From Devosiaceae bacterium (GTDB lineage Bacteria; Pseudomonadota; Alphaproteobacteria; Rhizobiales; Devosiaceae), in NCBI GenBank assembly GCA_021648375.1, contig JAKISW010000051.1:1-15454 (forward strand): a stretch of DNA of 15,454 bases, written 5' to 3'. Below the pieces are notes generated by a model that worked only from the letters and a program-made list of their open reading frames with translations, was not told where the DNA came from and searched no databases. The position numbers were made by a program, and so were the translations under genes. This document shows positions 1 through 5,907 of the stretch, piece after piece; positions within the stretch are counted from its first letter, which is position 1; each line of letters opens with the position of its first letter.

Positions 1-290
1 TATTCCACAAGAAAAAAATCAAGCATTTGACCCACCGTGACGGATTCTGGAATATTTCCTGAGAACCCGCCAACTTTCTTTACGCCAAACATCGACGAAA
101 TAACGTCTCTAATACCAATTGCCAGCTTGAGCATTGGCATCGGGTTGGCCATAATTATTTCCCATGCCTCAAGAGCAGTTAAATTTTTGGGCAATTGCAC
201 TGATTGCGTATCGAAAAAATCAAGATCGTCGAGCGCTGCCAATATCTGAATGTTTGTATTTGGAATTGTAAAAGTGGGGTTTTCAATCAC
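1..290 (-). CDS. DUF2867-like protein, partial (3' end outside window)
   Basis: Reading the minus strand from position 290 towards 1 gives an open frame of 96 codons that runs off the window. The translation contains LTALEAWEIIMANP, then an IRDVISSMFGVKK stretch and VTVGQMLDFFLVE. This order resembles the DUF2867 family (an 'A..AW..', 'lRd.l...fGlk', 'vGd.lDFF' pattern), whose biochemical role is unknown to me. No ATG fits: the frame is closed by a TGA near 376, and the best start I see is GTG at 290. The true N-terminus is therefore uncertain, and a nearby frameshift is possible. The plus-strand ORF over the same bases has no family features and is treated as a shadow. The gene is divergent from the acetyltransferase at 442. 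Confidence 0.6.
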   Translation of the reverse strand, partial: MIENPTFTIPNTNIQILAALDDLDFFDTQSVQLPKNLTALEAWEIIMANPMPMLKLAIGIRDVISSMFGVKKVGGFSGNIPESVTVGQMLDFFLVE

Positions 291-441
291 GATATCAATT
301 TCTTTTGCGACTGGAACATTTGGTGAAACATCCTGTTTCGAACAACAATAGAGCTTGAACTTAAATACACTTCAGAACAACATATATGGCAACAAACTCT
401 TTCATTCCATGAAAGTTCGGTAATTTTTGAAGATACACAAA

Positions 442-945
442 ATGACAGCGATCCTAACTATAAAAACCGAGAGACTTTCCCTGCGCCCGCCCACAATTGA
501 GGATTGGCCCGCATATGCCGAATTGGCGCTTTCGAAGCGTTCCGTCCATATGGGGGGACCATTTTCAAAGGAAGCTGCCTGGGGATGGTTCTGTCACGAC
601 ATTGCTCAGTGGCAACTGATGGGGCATGGTGCATTAATGATTGAGGAACAAAAATCTGGCATCTGCCTCGGTCAGGTAGGCATCAACCATGGACCGCTCT
701 TTCCCGAGCATGAACTGGGATGGCTTGTTTACGCCAACGCTGAAGGCAAAGGCTACGCATTTGAAGCGGCAAAGGCCCTTCGAAACTGGGCCTTTAAAAC
801 ACGTCGCCTAAAAACTCTCGTTAGCTACATAGATCCAAAAAATTCTCGCTCTATCAGTTTGGCAGAACGGCTGGGCGCTGAGTTAGATGAAAAAGCACCC
901 CGCCTAGACCCAGAAGATCTGGTTTTCAGGCATGCAAATCCATAA
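442..945 (+). CDS. GNAT family N-acetyltransferase, RimJ/RimL type
   Basis: This 167-residue protein is a complete GNAT acetyltransferase of the RimJ/RimL (Acetyltransf_3) type, transferring an acetyl group from acetyl-CoA to an amine; the substrate cannot be told from sequence. The N-terminus IKTERLSLRPPTIEDWPAY is the usual beta1-alpha1 start of the family. The acetyl-CoA pyrophosphate loop is EGKGYAFEA at residues 101-109, followed by the amphipathic helix KALRNWAFK. The late motif NSRSISLAERLGAELD at 134-149 corresponds to the 'N..S..la.klGa' segment. I chose ATG 442 over the in-frame TTG at 427 because the family homology begins directly after it and a weak GAAG lies about 9 nt upstream. 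The gene stands alone, with no clear operon partner. Confidence 0.85.
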   Translation: MTAILTIKTERLSLRPPTIEDWPAYAELALSKRSVHMGGPFSKEAAWGWFCHDIAQWQLMGHGALMIEEQKSGICLGQVGINHGPLFPEHELGWLVYANAEGKGYAFEAAKALRNWAFKTRRLKTLVSYIDPKNSRSISLAERLGAELDEKAPRLDPEDLVFRHANP

Positions 946-979
946 TTCATCCATGATTAAAACGGCACAAACAAAATCA

Positions 980-1408
980 CTATGCTGCACGTACTGACAC
1001 AAATTTCAGTCCCCGCACTGCTGAGAACAAAAGAAATCCGGCCGGTCCAAACATAAATGTAACCGGCAAGCAGGGAACAACCATCCAGAATTTAATATCA
1101 TGCTTTCTGGCCTCACGGCAAATCCATGCCCCAACAACAAGATCAAATGCTAAGAAATGGATCCAGCCTGCCATCAACGCATTCGAGCTGGTGAACAGTT
1201 GCTTCACATCTGCAAAGCTACCAAAGCCACCGTTGTTCTGAGCTGGAAAGAAGACCAAAATGACGGTGTAGCCCAATGCCAGCGCAACTGGTATTAAATG
1301 ACCAGCGATCTGGTCAGACCATCGCGGTATCAATGGCGAGAAAAGTAGCGTCAGCCACCCAAACATCGCCATCATTCCAACGACTGAAAAAATAAGTTCG
1401 AAATCCAT
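980..1408 (-). CDS. DUF4281 (ABA4-like) integral membrane protein
   Basis: The 142-residue product is hydrophobic, with four likely membrane segments at about 5-25, 36-54, 80-97 and 110-132. The spacing, the FGW..L.FSPLIPRW start and the ...FMFGPAGFLLF end match the ABA4-like/DUF4281 family. Plant ABA4 is needed for neoxanthin synthesis; bacterial members have no firmly assigned reaction. An upstream in-frame ATG exists at 1420, but ATG 1408 has a well placed GAGG (6 nt before it) that the upstream start lacks. The gene is divergent from a MarR regulator, with a perfect palindrome in the shared promoter region, so control by that regulator is the simplest inference. The stop codon is at 980-982. 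Confidence 0.75.
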   Translation of the reverse strand: MDFELIFSVVGMMAMFGWLTLLFSPLIPRWSDQIAGHLIPVALALGYTVILVFFPAQNNGGFGSFADVKQLFTSSNALMAGWIHFLAFDLVVGAWICREARKHDIKFWMVVPCLPVTFMFGPAGFLLFSAVRGLKFVSVRAA

Positions 1409-1455
1409 AGTGATCCTCATTGCCTTGAAAAGTTTCTATTTCATGGCGCATAATA

Positions 1456-1469
1456 CTTGCATATGCAAG
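1456..1469. promoter_or_regulatory. Perfect 14-bp palindrome, candidate MarR operator
   Basis: CTTGCATATGCAAG is an exact palindrome in the short divergent region between the DUF4281 gene and the MarR gene. MarR dimers typically bind palindromes of this size in their own divergent promoters. On the plus strand TTGCAT (1457-1462) sits 17 bp from TATAAA (1480-1485), a good sigma70-like pair, so the palindrome overlaps the -35 element. Autorepression and control of the membrane protein gene are inferred, not shown. Confidence 0.6.
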
Positions 1470-1491
1470 CAATATGATTTATAAAACTGCT

Positions 1492-1938
1492 ATGGACAAT
1501 CTTTCTAGTATAAACGCCCTCAGGCTGTTGCAATCTGCAGATGAATTTCGCGCCAGACTTTCAGGTGAGTTTTCTGCTGTTCATGGCATCTCGGTAAATG
1601 AATTTTTCTTGCTGATGCATTTGGATCAAGCAACCAACAATCGCTTTCCTCGAGTGGAATTGGCAAAACGAATGCATGTAAGCGCATCCACTGTGACCAG
1701 GATGGTAGCCCCGATGGAAAAGATAGGCGTGGTGATTAGAGAGGTCGACGCCCGCGATGCAAGATTTGCCTTTGTCGCGATTACAAAGGCCGGGCGAACA
1801 AAGCTAAGCGAGGCGCAAACAACCTTTTCAAAGCAGGCTGGGTACGTTTTTCAGGATCGTTGGGAAACAGATGAATTGGAGCAACTTTCAGCCCTCCTCT
1901 ATCGTCTTATTGTGGGAAGCTCCGCGAACCTGACTTGA
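1492..1938 (+). CDS. MarR family transcriptional regulator
   Basis: The protein (148 residues from this start) is a MarR-type winged-helix repressor. Features are an N-terminal dimerisation helix with ALRLLQSADEFRARLSGEF, the segment FFLLMHLDQA, the recognition region LAKRMHVSASTVTRMVAPMEKIGVVIRE, and the wing DARDARFAFVAITKAGRTKL with its typical D-x-R-D arginine. A C-terminal helix completes the dimer interface. Two starts are possible, ATG 1474 and ATG 1492. Neither has a clear Shine-Dalgarno. I prefer 1492 because the -10-like TATAAA at 1480-1485 would place transcription initiation at about 1492, giving a leaderless mRNA, while ATG 1474 would lie within the promoter. It probably regulates itself and the divergent DUF4281 gene; the ligand is unknown. 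Confidence 0.85.
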   Translation: MDNLSSINALRLLQSADEFRARLSGEFSAVHGISVNEFFLLMHLDQATNNRFPRVELAKRMHVSASTVTRMVAPMEKIGVVIREVDARDARFAFVAITKAGRTKLSEAQTTFSKQAGYVFQDRWETDELEQLSALLYRLIVGSSANLT

Positions 1939-2057
1939 TTTTGTTTGGTAGAACAGGCTCAATGCATCCTGCTTGTCCTTCAAAAACCAGCTAATTTTAG
2001 GTGCGTAACAATGCGGACAAAGTGGGCAATTTCGAACTATCAGATGGCATTGGATCG

Positions 2058-2070
2058 AGCTAACTTAGCT
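2058..2070. repeat. Short perfect inverted repeat upstream of GNAT gene
   Basis: AGCTAA-C-TTAGCT is a perfect inverted repeat with a one-base centre. It lies 32-56 bp before the two possible starts of the downstream acetyltransferase, where an operator would be expected. Its function is not known. A match this short can occur by chance. Confidence 0.3.
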
Positions 2071-2090
2071 AAATGAAATTATACCATCGA

Positions 2091-2132
2091 CGGAGCAAAT
2101 AATGTTTACAACTGCGGAGCAGATAATGTTTA
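2091..2132 (+). repeat. Tandem 24-nt duplication of ribosome site and start codon
   Basis: The 18-nt block CGGAGCAAATAATGTTTA at 2091-2108 recurs at 2115-2132 with one difference (A to G). The period is 24 nt, so the two copies are in frame. Each copy holds GGAG, a 6-nt spacer and ATG, so the acetyltransferase gene has two almost equivalent translation initiation sites, at 2102 and 2126. Confidence 0.85.
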
Positions 2133-2575
2133 AGGGTATTCTGCGAGTTGAAACCGCAAATAATACTGACGCAGAACAACTTGCTCAAATACGTGTCGAA
2201 GCAATGCGCCCCAGCCTGCAAGCTGCAAGCCGATTTGATCCGGAGCGCGCCAGAAACCGCTTTCTCAGCTCGTTTCAACCCTTAGACACAAAAATTATAT
2301 ATGTGGAAGAAAAGATTGCCGGGTTTTTTGTCGTTCGGAAAAAAACCGACCACCTGTATCTGGACCATCTTTACGTTATTGCCAGCTTTCAAGGCCGCGG
2401 TATCGGTCGCAGAATTATCCACGATCTAAAGAGGGAGGCAACTATTGTTTCATTGCCGATCCGCCTCTCGGCCTTAAACACAAGCCCATCAAACAAATTC
2501 TATAAATCCTGCGAATTCGAATTTGTTTCAGCTGATCAACTAGATACACTCTACCAATGGACACCAGGGCAATAA
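2102..2575 (+). CDS. GNAT family N-acetyltransferase
   Basis: The product is a small GNAT acetyltransferase of 157 residues from ATG 2102, or 149 from ATG 2126. Numbering from 2126, the core is LYLDHLYVIASFQGRGIGRRIIHDLKR, with the acetyl-CoA loop QGRGIG at 89-94. It is followed by a beta strand (LSALNTSPSNKFYKSCEFEFV) bearing the usual 'N..FY...F' motif. The substrate is not predictable. Both starts have a GGAG six bases upstream because that segment is tandemly duplicated. The family homology starts after the second ATG, so the first eight codons are probably a duplication by-product that may or may not be translated. I report the longer form. It is unrelated in sequence to the RimJ-type enzyme at 442. 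Confidence 0.85.
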   Translation: MFTTAEQIMFKGILRVETANNTDAEQLAQIRVEAMRPSLQAASRFDPERARNRFLSSFQPLDTKIIYVEEKIAGFFVVRKKTDHLYLDHLYVIASFQGRGIGRRIIHDLKREATIVSLPIRLSALNTSPSNKFYKSCEFEFVSADQLDTLYQWTPGQ

Positions 2576-2589
2576 TCATTAGTCAAACA

Positions 2590-2721
2590 TCATAAATTCA
2601 AAGCCTTGTTCACCAACTCGCCCTTATTTTGATGGCCAGAGATATCGATATCGCGATCGGTTAGCGCATCCCTCAATTCCTCTTCAGACATTGCCTCGAT
2701 TGCATCAGATGTCATGTTCAT
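2590..2721 (-). CDS. Possible very small protein, HeH/SAP-like helix-extension-helix
   Basis: The minus strand reads a 43-residue frame whose later part, EEELRDALTDRDIDISGHQNK followed by GELVNKAL, looks like the short helix-extension-helix (HeH/LEM/SAP-like) motif that binds nucleic acid in other proteins. The composition is coding-like, but I see no Shine-Dalgarno before either candidate ATG (2721 or 2715). The frame stays open upstream through the palindromic repeat at 2741-2842, so this could equally be the remnant of a longer gene cut by that repeat. It lies downstream of the globin-like gene on the same strand. No function can be assigned. Confidence 0.35.
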   Translation of the reverse strand: MNMTSDAIEAMSEEELRDALTDRDIDISGHQNKGELVNKALNL

Positions 2722-2740
2722 GAAATTGACTTTGCGCCTT

Positions 2741-2842
2741 AGAGCGTTTTCAGGATAAGTGGGCCCGGTTATCCGGTTCGAAAACGCGACAAAACAAAGA
2801 CTTAGAGCATAGGTTTTGATCCAATCAAAACCTATGCTCTAG
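2741..2842. repeat. Composite rhizobial-type palindromic repeat (two hairpins)
   Basis: The first hairpin (2744-2787) has an outer stem GCGTTTTC/GAAAACGC and an inner stem GGATAA/TTATCC around GTGGGCCCGG. The second (about 2803-2841) is a near-perfect stem in which TAGAGCATAGGTTTTGAT faces its complement around a centre of CCA/CC. This layout is typical of REP-like intergenic elements scattered through Hyphomicrobiales genomes (recalled, not searched). The second hairpin overlaps the 3' end of the globin-like gene and supplies its last codons and stop. Confidence 0.8.
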
Positions 2843-3445
2843 AGGCGGGTTGGTGGCACCAAATGTCTCACGGTTTTCAAAACCAAATTCACTTGCATAT
2901 TTATCAAAGAAATAAGCGAGGAAGGTATTGATACTTATGCGAACACGCGGATCATCCGTCATGAAACCATCACATGCCTCCAGCGTCTCAACCATCAATT
3001 CAGCCCACCGTTTTGCACCCTTTTGATCCATAAGTTGATGGGCATTGTGTTTATGATGAAAATTAATCCTGAACTCCCCACCATTATAGTAGGCCCCCCC
3101 ACCCATGACGTCGATCCACATGCTCGCTTGGGTCCCGATATGATGATCCATACCACCAACACGCTTAAAGACAGAGCTAAACCACGGCTCATCCGCAAAT
3201 ACCCGTTTATAGAATTCACTGACTATGCCAACAATACGATCCTGGCCAAGGACAGAATATAGTTGCCAGAATTGAATGGGTTTCCTGATGTCCTTTGACG
3301 CAGATAAAGAAATTACATCAGACATACGATGAGCATCTTTTGGTAGCACGCCGTCAGCCACTGCGGCTGTAATATATTTTTTCTGAATTATCTGTGTCAG
3401 ATATCCGCTATCAGTCGGAAAATCATGATAAATGTTATCGTTCAA
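2825..3445 (-). CDS. Truncated-haemoglobin-like (group II type) protein
   Basis: The 206-residue frame contains a globin-like core at about 58-190. It begins FWQLYSVLGQ, continues with FYKRVFADEPWFSSVF and MWIDVMGGGAYYNGG, then has a histidine-rich stretch at 130-136 (candidate proximal haem ligand) before KRWAELMVETLE. This order matches group II truncated haemoglobins ('GGp..Y...H......W...m'), which bind haem and O2 or NO. The roughly 57-residue N-terminal segment is longer than usual. The start is TTG at 3445 with GAAGG about 10 nt upstream; the next ATG would be residue 41. The last residues LEHRF and the TGA are encoded by a palindromic repeat, so the natural C-terminus has probably been replaced. 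The gene appears monocistronic. Confidence 0.65.
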   Translation of the reverse strand: MNDNIYHDFPTDSGYLTQIIQKKYITAAVADGVLPKDAHRMSDVISLSASKDIRKPIQFWQLYSVLGQDRIVGIVSEFYKRVFADEPWFSSVFKRVGGMDHHIGTQASMWIDVMGGGAYYNGGEFRINFHHKHNAHQLMDQKGAKRWAELMVETLEACDGFMTDDPRVRISINTFLAYFFDKYASEFGFENRETFGATNPPLEHRF

Positions 3446-3540
3446 GAGTTGTGTACCTTCAAAATGGACCTGTCATGATATAGTTCTGCCTTGGTTCCCA
3501 TTCAAGCGGCCTTTCTCTAAAAGCCAATGAACTTTTCCAC

Positions 3541-3873
3541 CCTCGCCCCCCAAAAAGCAATTTTACAAATATATTTGTCGTCTCAAGTTTTAGTGAGTAC
3601 TGTCAGATAAATTTGTGCCGATGCAAGCCGGGGGGGATTGCCTGAAACTGGTGCTAAACTTAATAAAATCGCATGGAAACGACACTGAACATCACGTTCA
3701 GAACCGGTTCAGACACCAATAATAGCCTTCAGCCATCAAAAAGGCGGTTTCAAATGTTTTGCCTGTGCAGAATTGAAATTGCCCAATTGCTAAAATCGAA
3801 TTTAATTGAGGGGAATGAACATTTACAGAAACACTCTGATTTCTGTTATCGTAGCTATTGGCCTTGCGGCATC
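3541..3873. repeat. Long direct repeat, left copy
   Basis: This segment aligns base for base, with small indels, to 5564-5907; by eye most positions are identical. Both start at CCTCGCCCCCCAAAAA and end in the signal-peptide codons GGCCTTGCGGCATC / GGGCTTGCGGCATC. It contains the upstream regulatory region of a secreted SH3 gene, including the direct repeat GTTCAG-AACCG-GTTCAG. Together with the 480-base gap 3446-3925 it holds no intact long gene. Confidence 0.9.
3696..3712 (+). promoter_or_regulatory. GTTCAG-N5-GTTCAG direct repeat (left copy)
   Basis: GTTCAG at 3696-3701 is repeated at 3707-3712, an 11-bp period. The same element occurs at 5721-5737 in the right repeat copy and in related form at 7077 and 10295. 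Here it stands before a broken SH3 gene and may be non-functional, or may still drive transcription towards the gene at 3926. Confidence 0.5.
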
Positions 3874-3883
3874 ATCCGCCTAA
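3815..3883 (+). pseudogene. Broken start of a secreted SH3 gene (signal peptide stub)
   Basis: The codons NIYRNTLISVIVAIGLAASSA followed by TAA align with the first residues of the intact protein at 5849 (TILRKTLICVAAAVGLAASAV). Relative to the right copy, 9 nt including the proper ATG are missing and a stop follows the signal peptide. A shifted ATG at 3815 keeps a 22-codon frame, but it lies only one base from the GAGGGG ribosome site, too close for good initiation. This is best read as the relic of a duplicated SH3 gene. Confidence 0.7.
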
Positions 3884-3925
3884 TTTAAATACTGAGGCCT
3901 GCTTCTTTAAAACTGGAAATAATCA

Positions 3926-4351
3926 ATGTCATATATAAAAAACCCGCTGATTGGGCCCCATGAAGGTAAAGAACTTTCTTTGATGATTGAGAAAAAAAAA
4001 CAAATTGCATATTTCCCGGAAATGGACCCACAAGAGAAATTTGCTAAATATGTAGCGGATGGAAGCATCTGTAGATATGAATGGAAAGATAAAACAAAAT
4101 ATTATTCTAAAAAGACGCTATCATCAGTACAAAATATCGATGAACTTCCAACTACAATAATTTATTATTTAAGAGGCAAAGAACATATGAAAAATGAATT
4201 TATCGCACACCTGACCAAATCATTTGCAACAAGCGGTGAAGAACAACTTTCTTGTGAAAAAAATATTGGGAAACTACTTGGATATAGCGAGGAAGCCATT
4301 TCTGCCTTCCTCAAGTTGCGTCGCCAGCAGCTTGCGCAAACTAACAATTAA
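3926..4351 (+). CDS. Hypothetical protein, 141 aa, AT-rich islet
   Basis: I do not recognise this protein. It is charged and soluble, with no signal peptide or membrane segment. It begins with NPLIGPHEGKELSLMIEKKK and ends with a helical part containing IGKLLGYSEEAISAFLKLRRQ, which looks like a compact folded motif and argues that the gene is real. The middle (PTTIIYYLRGKEHMKNEF) suggests alternating strand and helix. The start ATG 3926 has only a weak GGAAA upstream; Met21 is an alternative. The gene is clearly richer in A+T than its flanks, lies between two long direct repeats and converges on the small gene at 4385. Its stop codon falls within a 21-bp tandem duplication. Foreign origin is likely. 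Confidence 0.75.
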   Translation: MSYIKNPLIGPHEGKELSLMIEKKKQIAYFPEMDPQEKFAKYVADGSICRYEWKDKTKYYSKKTLSSVQNIDELPTTIIYYLRGKEHMKNEFIAHLTKSFATSGEEQLSCEKNIGKLLGYSEEAISAFLKLRRQQLAQTNN

Positions 4352-4388
4352 CTAATATCGAAATTACATTAACTAATATCGAAATTAC
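4347..4388. repeat. Perfect tandem duplication of 21 bp
   Basis: Positions 4347-4367 and 4368-4388 are identical and adjacent (unit begins ATTAACTAATATCG and ends AAATTAC). The left copy contains the stop codon of the plus-strand gene ending at 4351, and the right copy contains the stop of the convergent minus-strand gene (4385-4387). Exact identity suggests a recent slippage event. Confidence 0.95.
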
Positions 4389-4567
4389 CTGGCAGCGTCT
4401 GGTTGAATTCCTGCTTTTTCATTGCACGACACACATATACCGTTACCTTGTAAATTGCCATGTGGAGCAGAGCAAGTACTGCAAGTATAAACTCCTGAAA
4501 AAGATGGCTGAGTAACAAATACCATAGTAAGCGAAAGCAGGATGATAGTAACCATTTTTGCTAGCAT
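4385..4567 (-). CDS. Small secreted protein with two CxxC motifs
   Basis: The 60-residue product has a hydrophobic N-terminal segment (MLAKMVTIILLSLTMVFVT) typical of a signal peptide, with cleavage likely around residue 24-25. The mature part has two cysteine pairs, CSTC at 29-32 and CVSC at 45-48, separated by a Gly/Asn-rich turn. This pattern suits a zinc ribbon or two disulfides. A well placed GAGG lies 5 nt before ATG 4567, which supports translation despite the small size. It is convergent with the 3926 gene (33 bp apart) and divergent from the ATPase. I cannot name a family or role. Confidence 0.65.
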   Translation of the reverse strand: MLAKMVTIILLSLTMVFVTQPSFSGVYTCSTCSAPHGNLQGNGICVSCNEKAGIQPDAAR

Positions 4568-4699
4568 TTTTACCTCTTTTCATGTTTTAACGATTTATTC
4601 TTCGAATATTGCGGTACACTGCATCTTCATCATAAAACATGTTCAATCTATGGCTATTAAAGGTTTTCACGGACAATGCAGGTACACAGGAAGAGAAGT

Positions 4700-5458
4700 A
4701 TGAAGCAAGCACCTTTTCTAAAAGAAATCAGATTCAAAAACACAGCAAACAAAAACGATTTTCCAGTATCCTTGCCGGCCTTTATTAAATGTCCAACCTT
4801 GCAAATCAAAAAGCCGGTTATTGTGTTTTCCGGGGAAAATGGAACCGGAAAATCAACACTTTTAGAAGCTCTTGCTTACAATTGCGAATTTAATTTGAGT
4901 GGGGGCAGTCAAAATAACATATACAAAAACCGAGAAAATATAAGCATCGAATATGAAGATAAAATTACATTTTCATGGAAGAAAAAAGTTTCAAAAGGTT
5001 TCTTTCTACGCGCAGATAGTTTCTACAACTTTGCATCATATCTTGATGATCAATCGAAAGAGTTTGGAGAGGGAGTTTACGGCCCCTACGGGGGCACTTC
5101 TCTTCATTCCCGTTCCCACGGCGAAGCTTTTTTATCATTGTTTTCCAATCGCATTGTCAGAGGTGGCATATATATTCTGGATGAACCAGAAGCCGCTCTC
5201 TCCCCTGCTTCGCAATTAGCATTGCTTGCCTTAATTGTAGATTTGGTGGATGAGGGGAATATACAGTTTGTTATCGCAACACACTCCCCAATACTTATGT
5301 CAATTCCAGAAATCCAACTGTATAATTTTAACGAAAACGGAATAGAGGAATGCGTAGCAGAGCACACCAATCATTTTCGAATTATGGCGCGATTCTTTTC
5401 AAATCCGCAGGAATACATTGAAAAATATTTAACACATCAAGATGATGCCAAAAATTAA
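4700..5458 (+). CDS. ABC/AAA-type ATPase, COG3910-like
   Basis: This 252-residue soluble ATPase has a complete nucleotide-binding set. Walker A GENGTGKS is at 45-52, a degenerate signature SRSHGEAF at 138-144, Walker B YILDEPE at 158-164 followed by the D-loop region AALSP, and the H-loop ATHSP with His195. The sequence FFLRADSFYNFASYLDD before the signature and the short C-terminal tail are characteristic of the stand-alone predicted ATPases grouped as COG3910 (recognised from memory). Their function is not established. ATG 4700 has a GGAAG about 7 nt upstream and gives the usual family N-terminus (MKQAPFLKEIRFKN); ATG 4676 adds eight residues without support. It is AT-rich and lies in the islet between the long direct repeats. 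Confidence 0.85.
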   Translation: MKQAPFLKEIRFKNTANKNDFPVSLPAFIKCPTLQIKKPVIVFSGENGTGKSTLLEALAYNCEFNLSGGSQNNIYKNRENISIEYEDKITFSWKKKVSKGFFLRADSFYNFASYLDDQSKEFGEGVYGPYGGTSLHSRSHGEAFLSLFSNRIVRGGIYILDEPEAALSPASQLALLALIVDLVDEGNIQFVIATHSPILMSIPEIQLYNFNENGIEECVAEHTNHFRIMARFFSNPQEYIEKYLTHQDDAKN

Positions 5459-5563
5459 AAACACTCGGCCATTGTAAAAGTCGCTCTATAACAAGCTGGG
5501 GCTGTGACGTCGTTTTTAAGTATTTTCTTTTTATATTTAAAGTATTCCCTCTCTATTTCTCAG

Positions 5564-5907
5564 CCTCGCCCCCCAAAAAAGCAATTTTACAAATAATATT
5601 TGTCGTCTCAAGTTTTAGTGAGTACTGTCAGATAAATTTGTGACGATGCAAGCCGGGAGGATTGCCTGAAACTGGTGCAAAATTTAAGAAAAATCATATG
5701 GAAACGACACTGAACATTACGTTCAGAACTGGTTCAGACACCACATAATAGCCTTTACCCATCAAAAAGGCGATTTCAGATGTTTTGCTGTGCAGAATTG
5801 AAATTGCCCAATTGCTTAAATCGAATTTAATTGAGGGGAATAAACATTATGACCATATTAAGAAAAACTTTGATTTGTGTTGCCGCAGCTGTTGGGCTTG
5901 CGGCATC
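5564..5907. repeat. Long direct repeat, right copy
   Basis: This is the right copy of the segment at 3541-3873, lying in the 390-base gap 5459-5848 and running into the first 20 codons of the SH3 gene at 5849. It carries the upstream region of that gene, including its GAGGGG ribosome site. Between the copies lie three AT-rich genes. No integrase or terminal inverted repeats are visible. Confidence 0.9.
5721..5737 (+). promoter_or_regulatory. GTTCAG-N5-GTTCAG direct repeat upstream of SH3 gene
   Basis: GTTCAG at 5721-5726 and 5732-5737 form a direct repeat with an 11-bp period, 111 bp before the start codon at 5849. An inverted CTGAAC precedes it (5710-5715). Tandem half-sites one helical turn apart are typical of OmpR/PhoB-type regulators. 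The string also fits GTTC-N7-GTTC, the LexA box of alphaproteobacteria. Confidence 0.55.

Noticed and set aside
37..249. Plus-strand ORF of 70 residues
   Set aside because: It overlaps the minus-strand DUF2867-like frame, which has recognisable family features; the plus frame has none and no ribosome site.
3673..3888. ORF starting METTLNITFRTGSDT in the left long repeat, possible leader peptide
   Set aside because: The first 15 codons are kept in the right copy with two synonymous differences, but the frames then diverge and stop, there is no ribosome site, and the conserved part is explained by the GTTCAG repeat and by the duplication.
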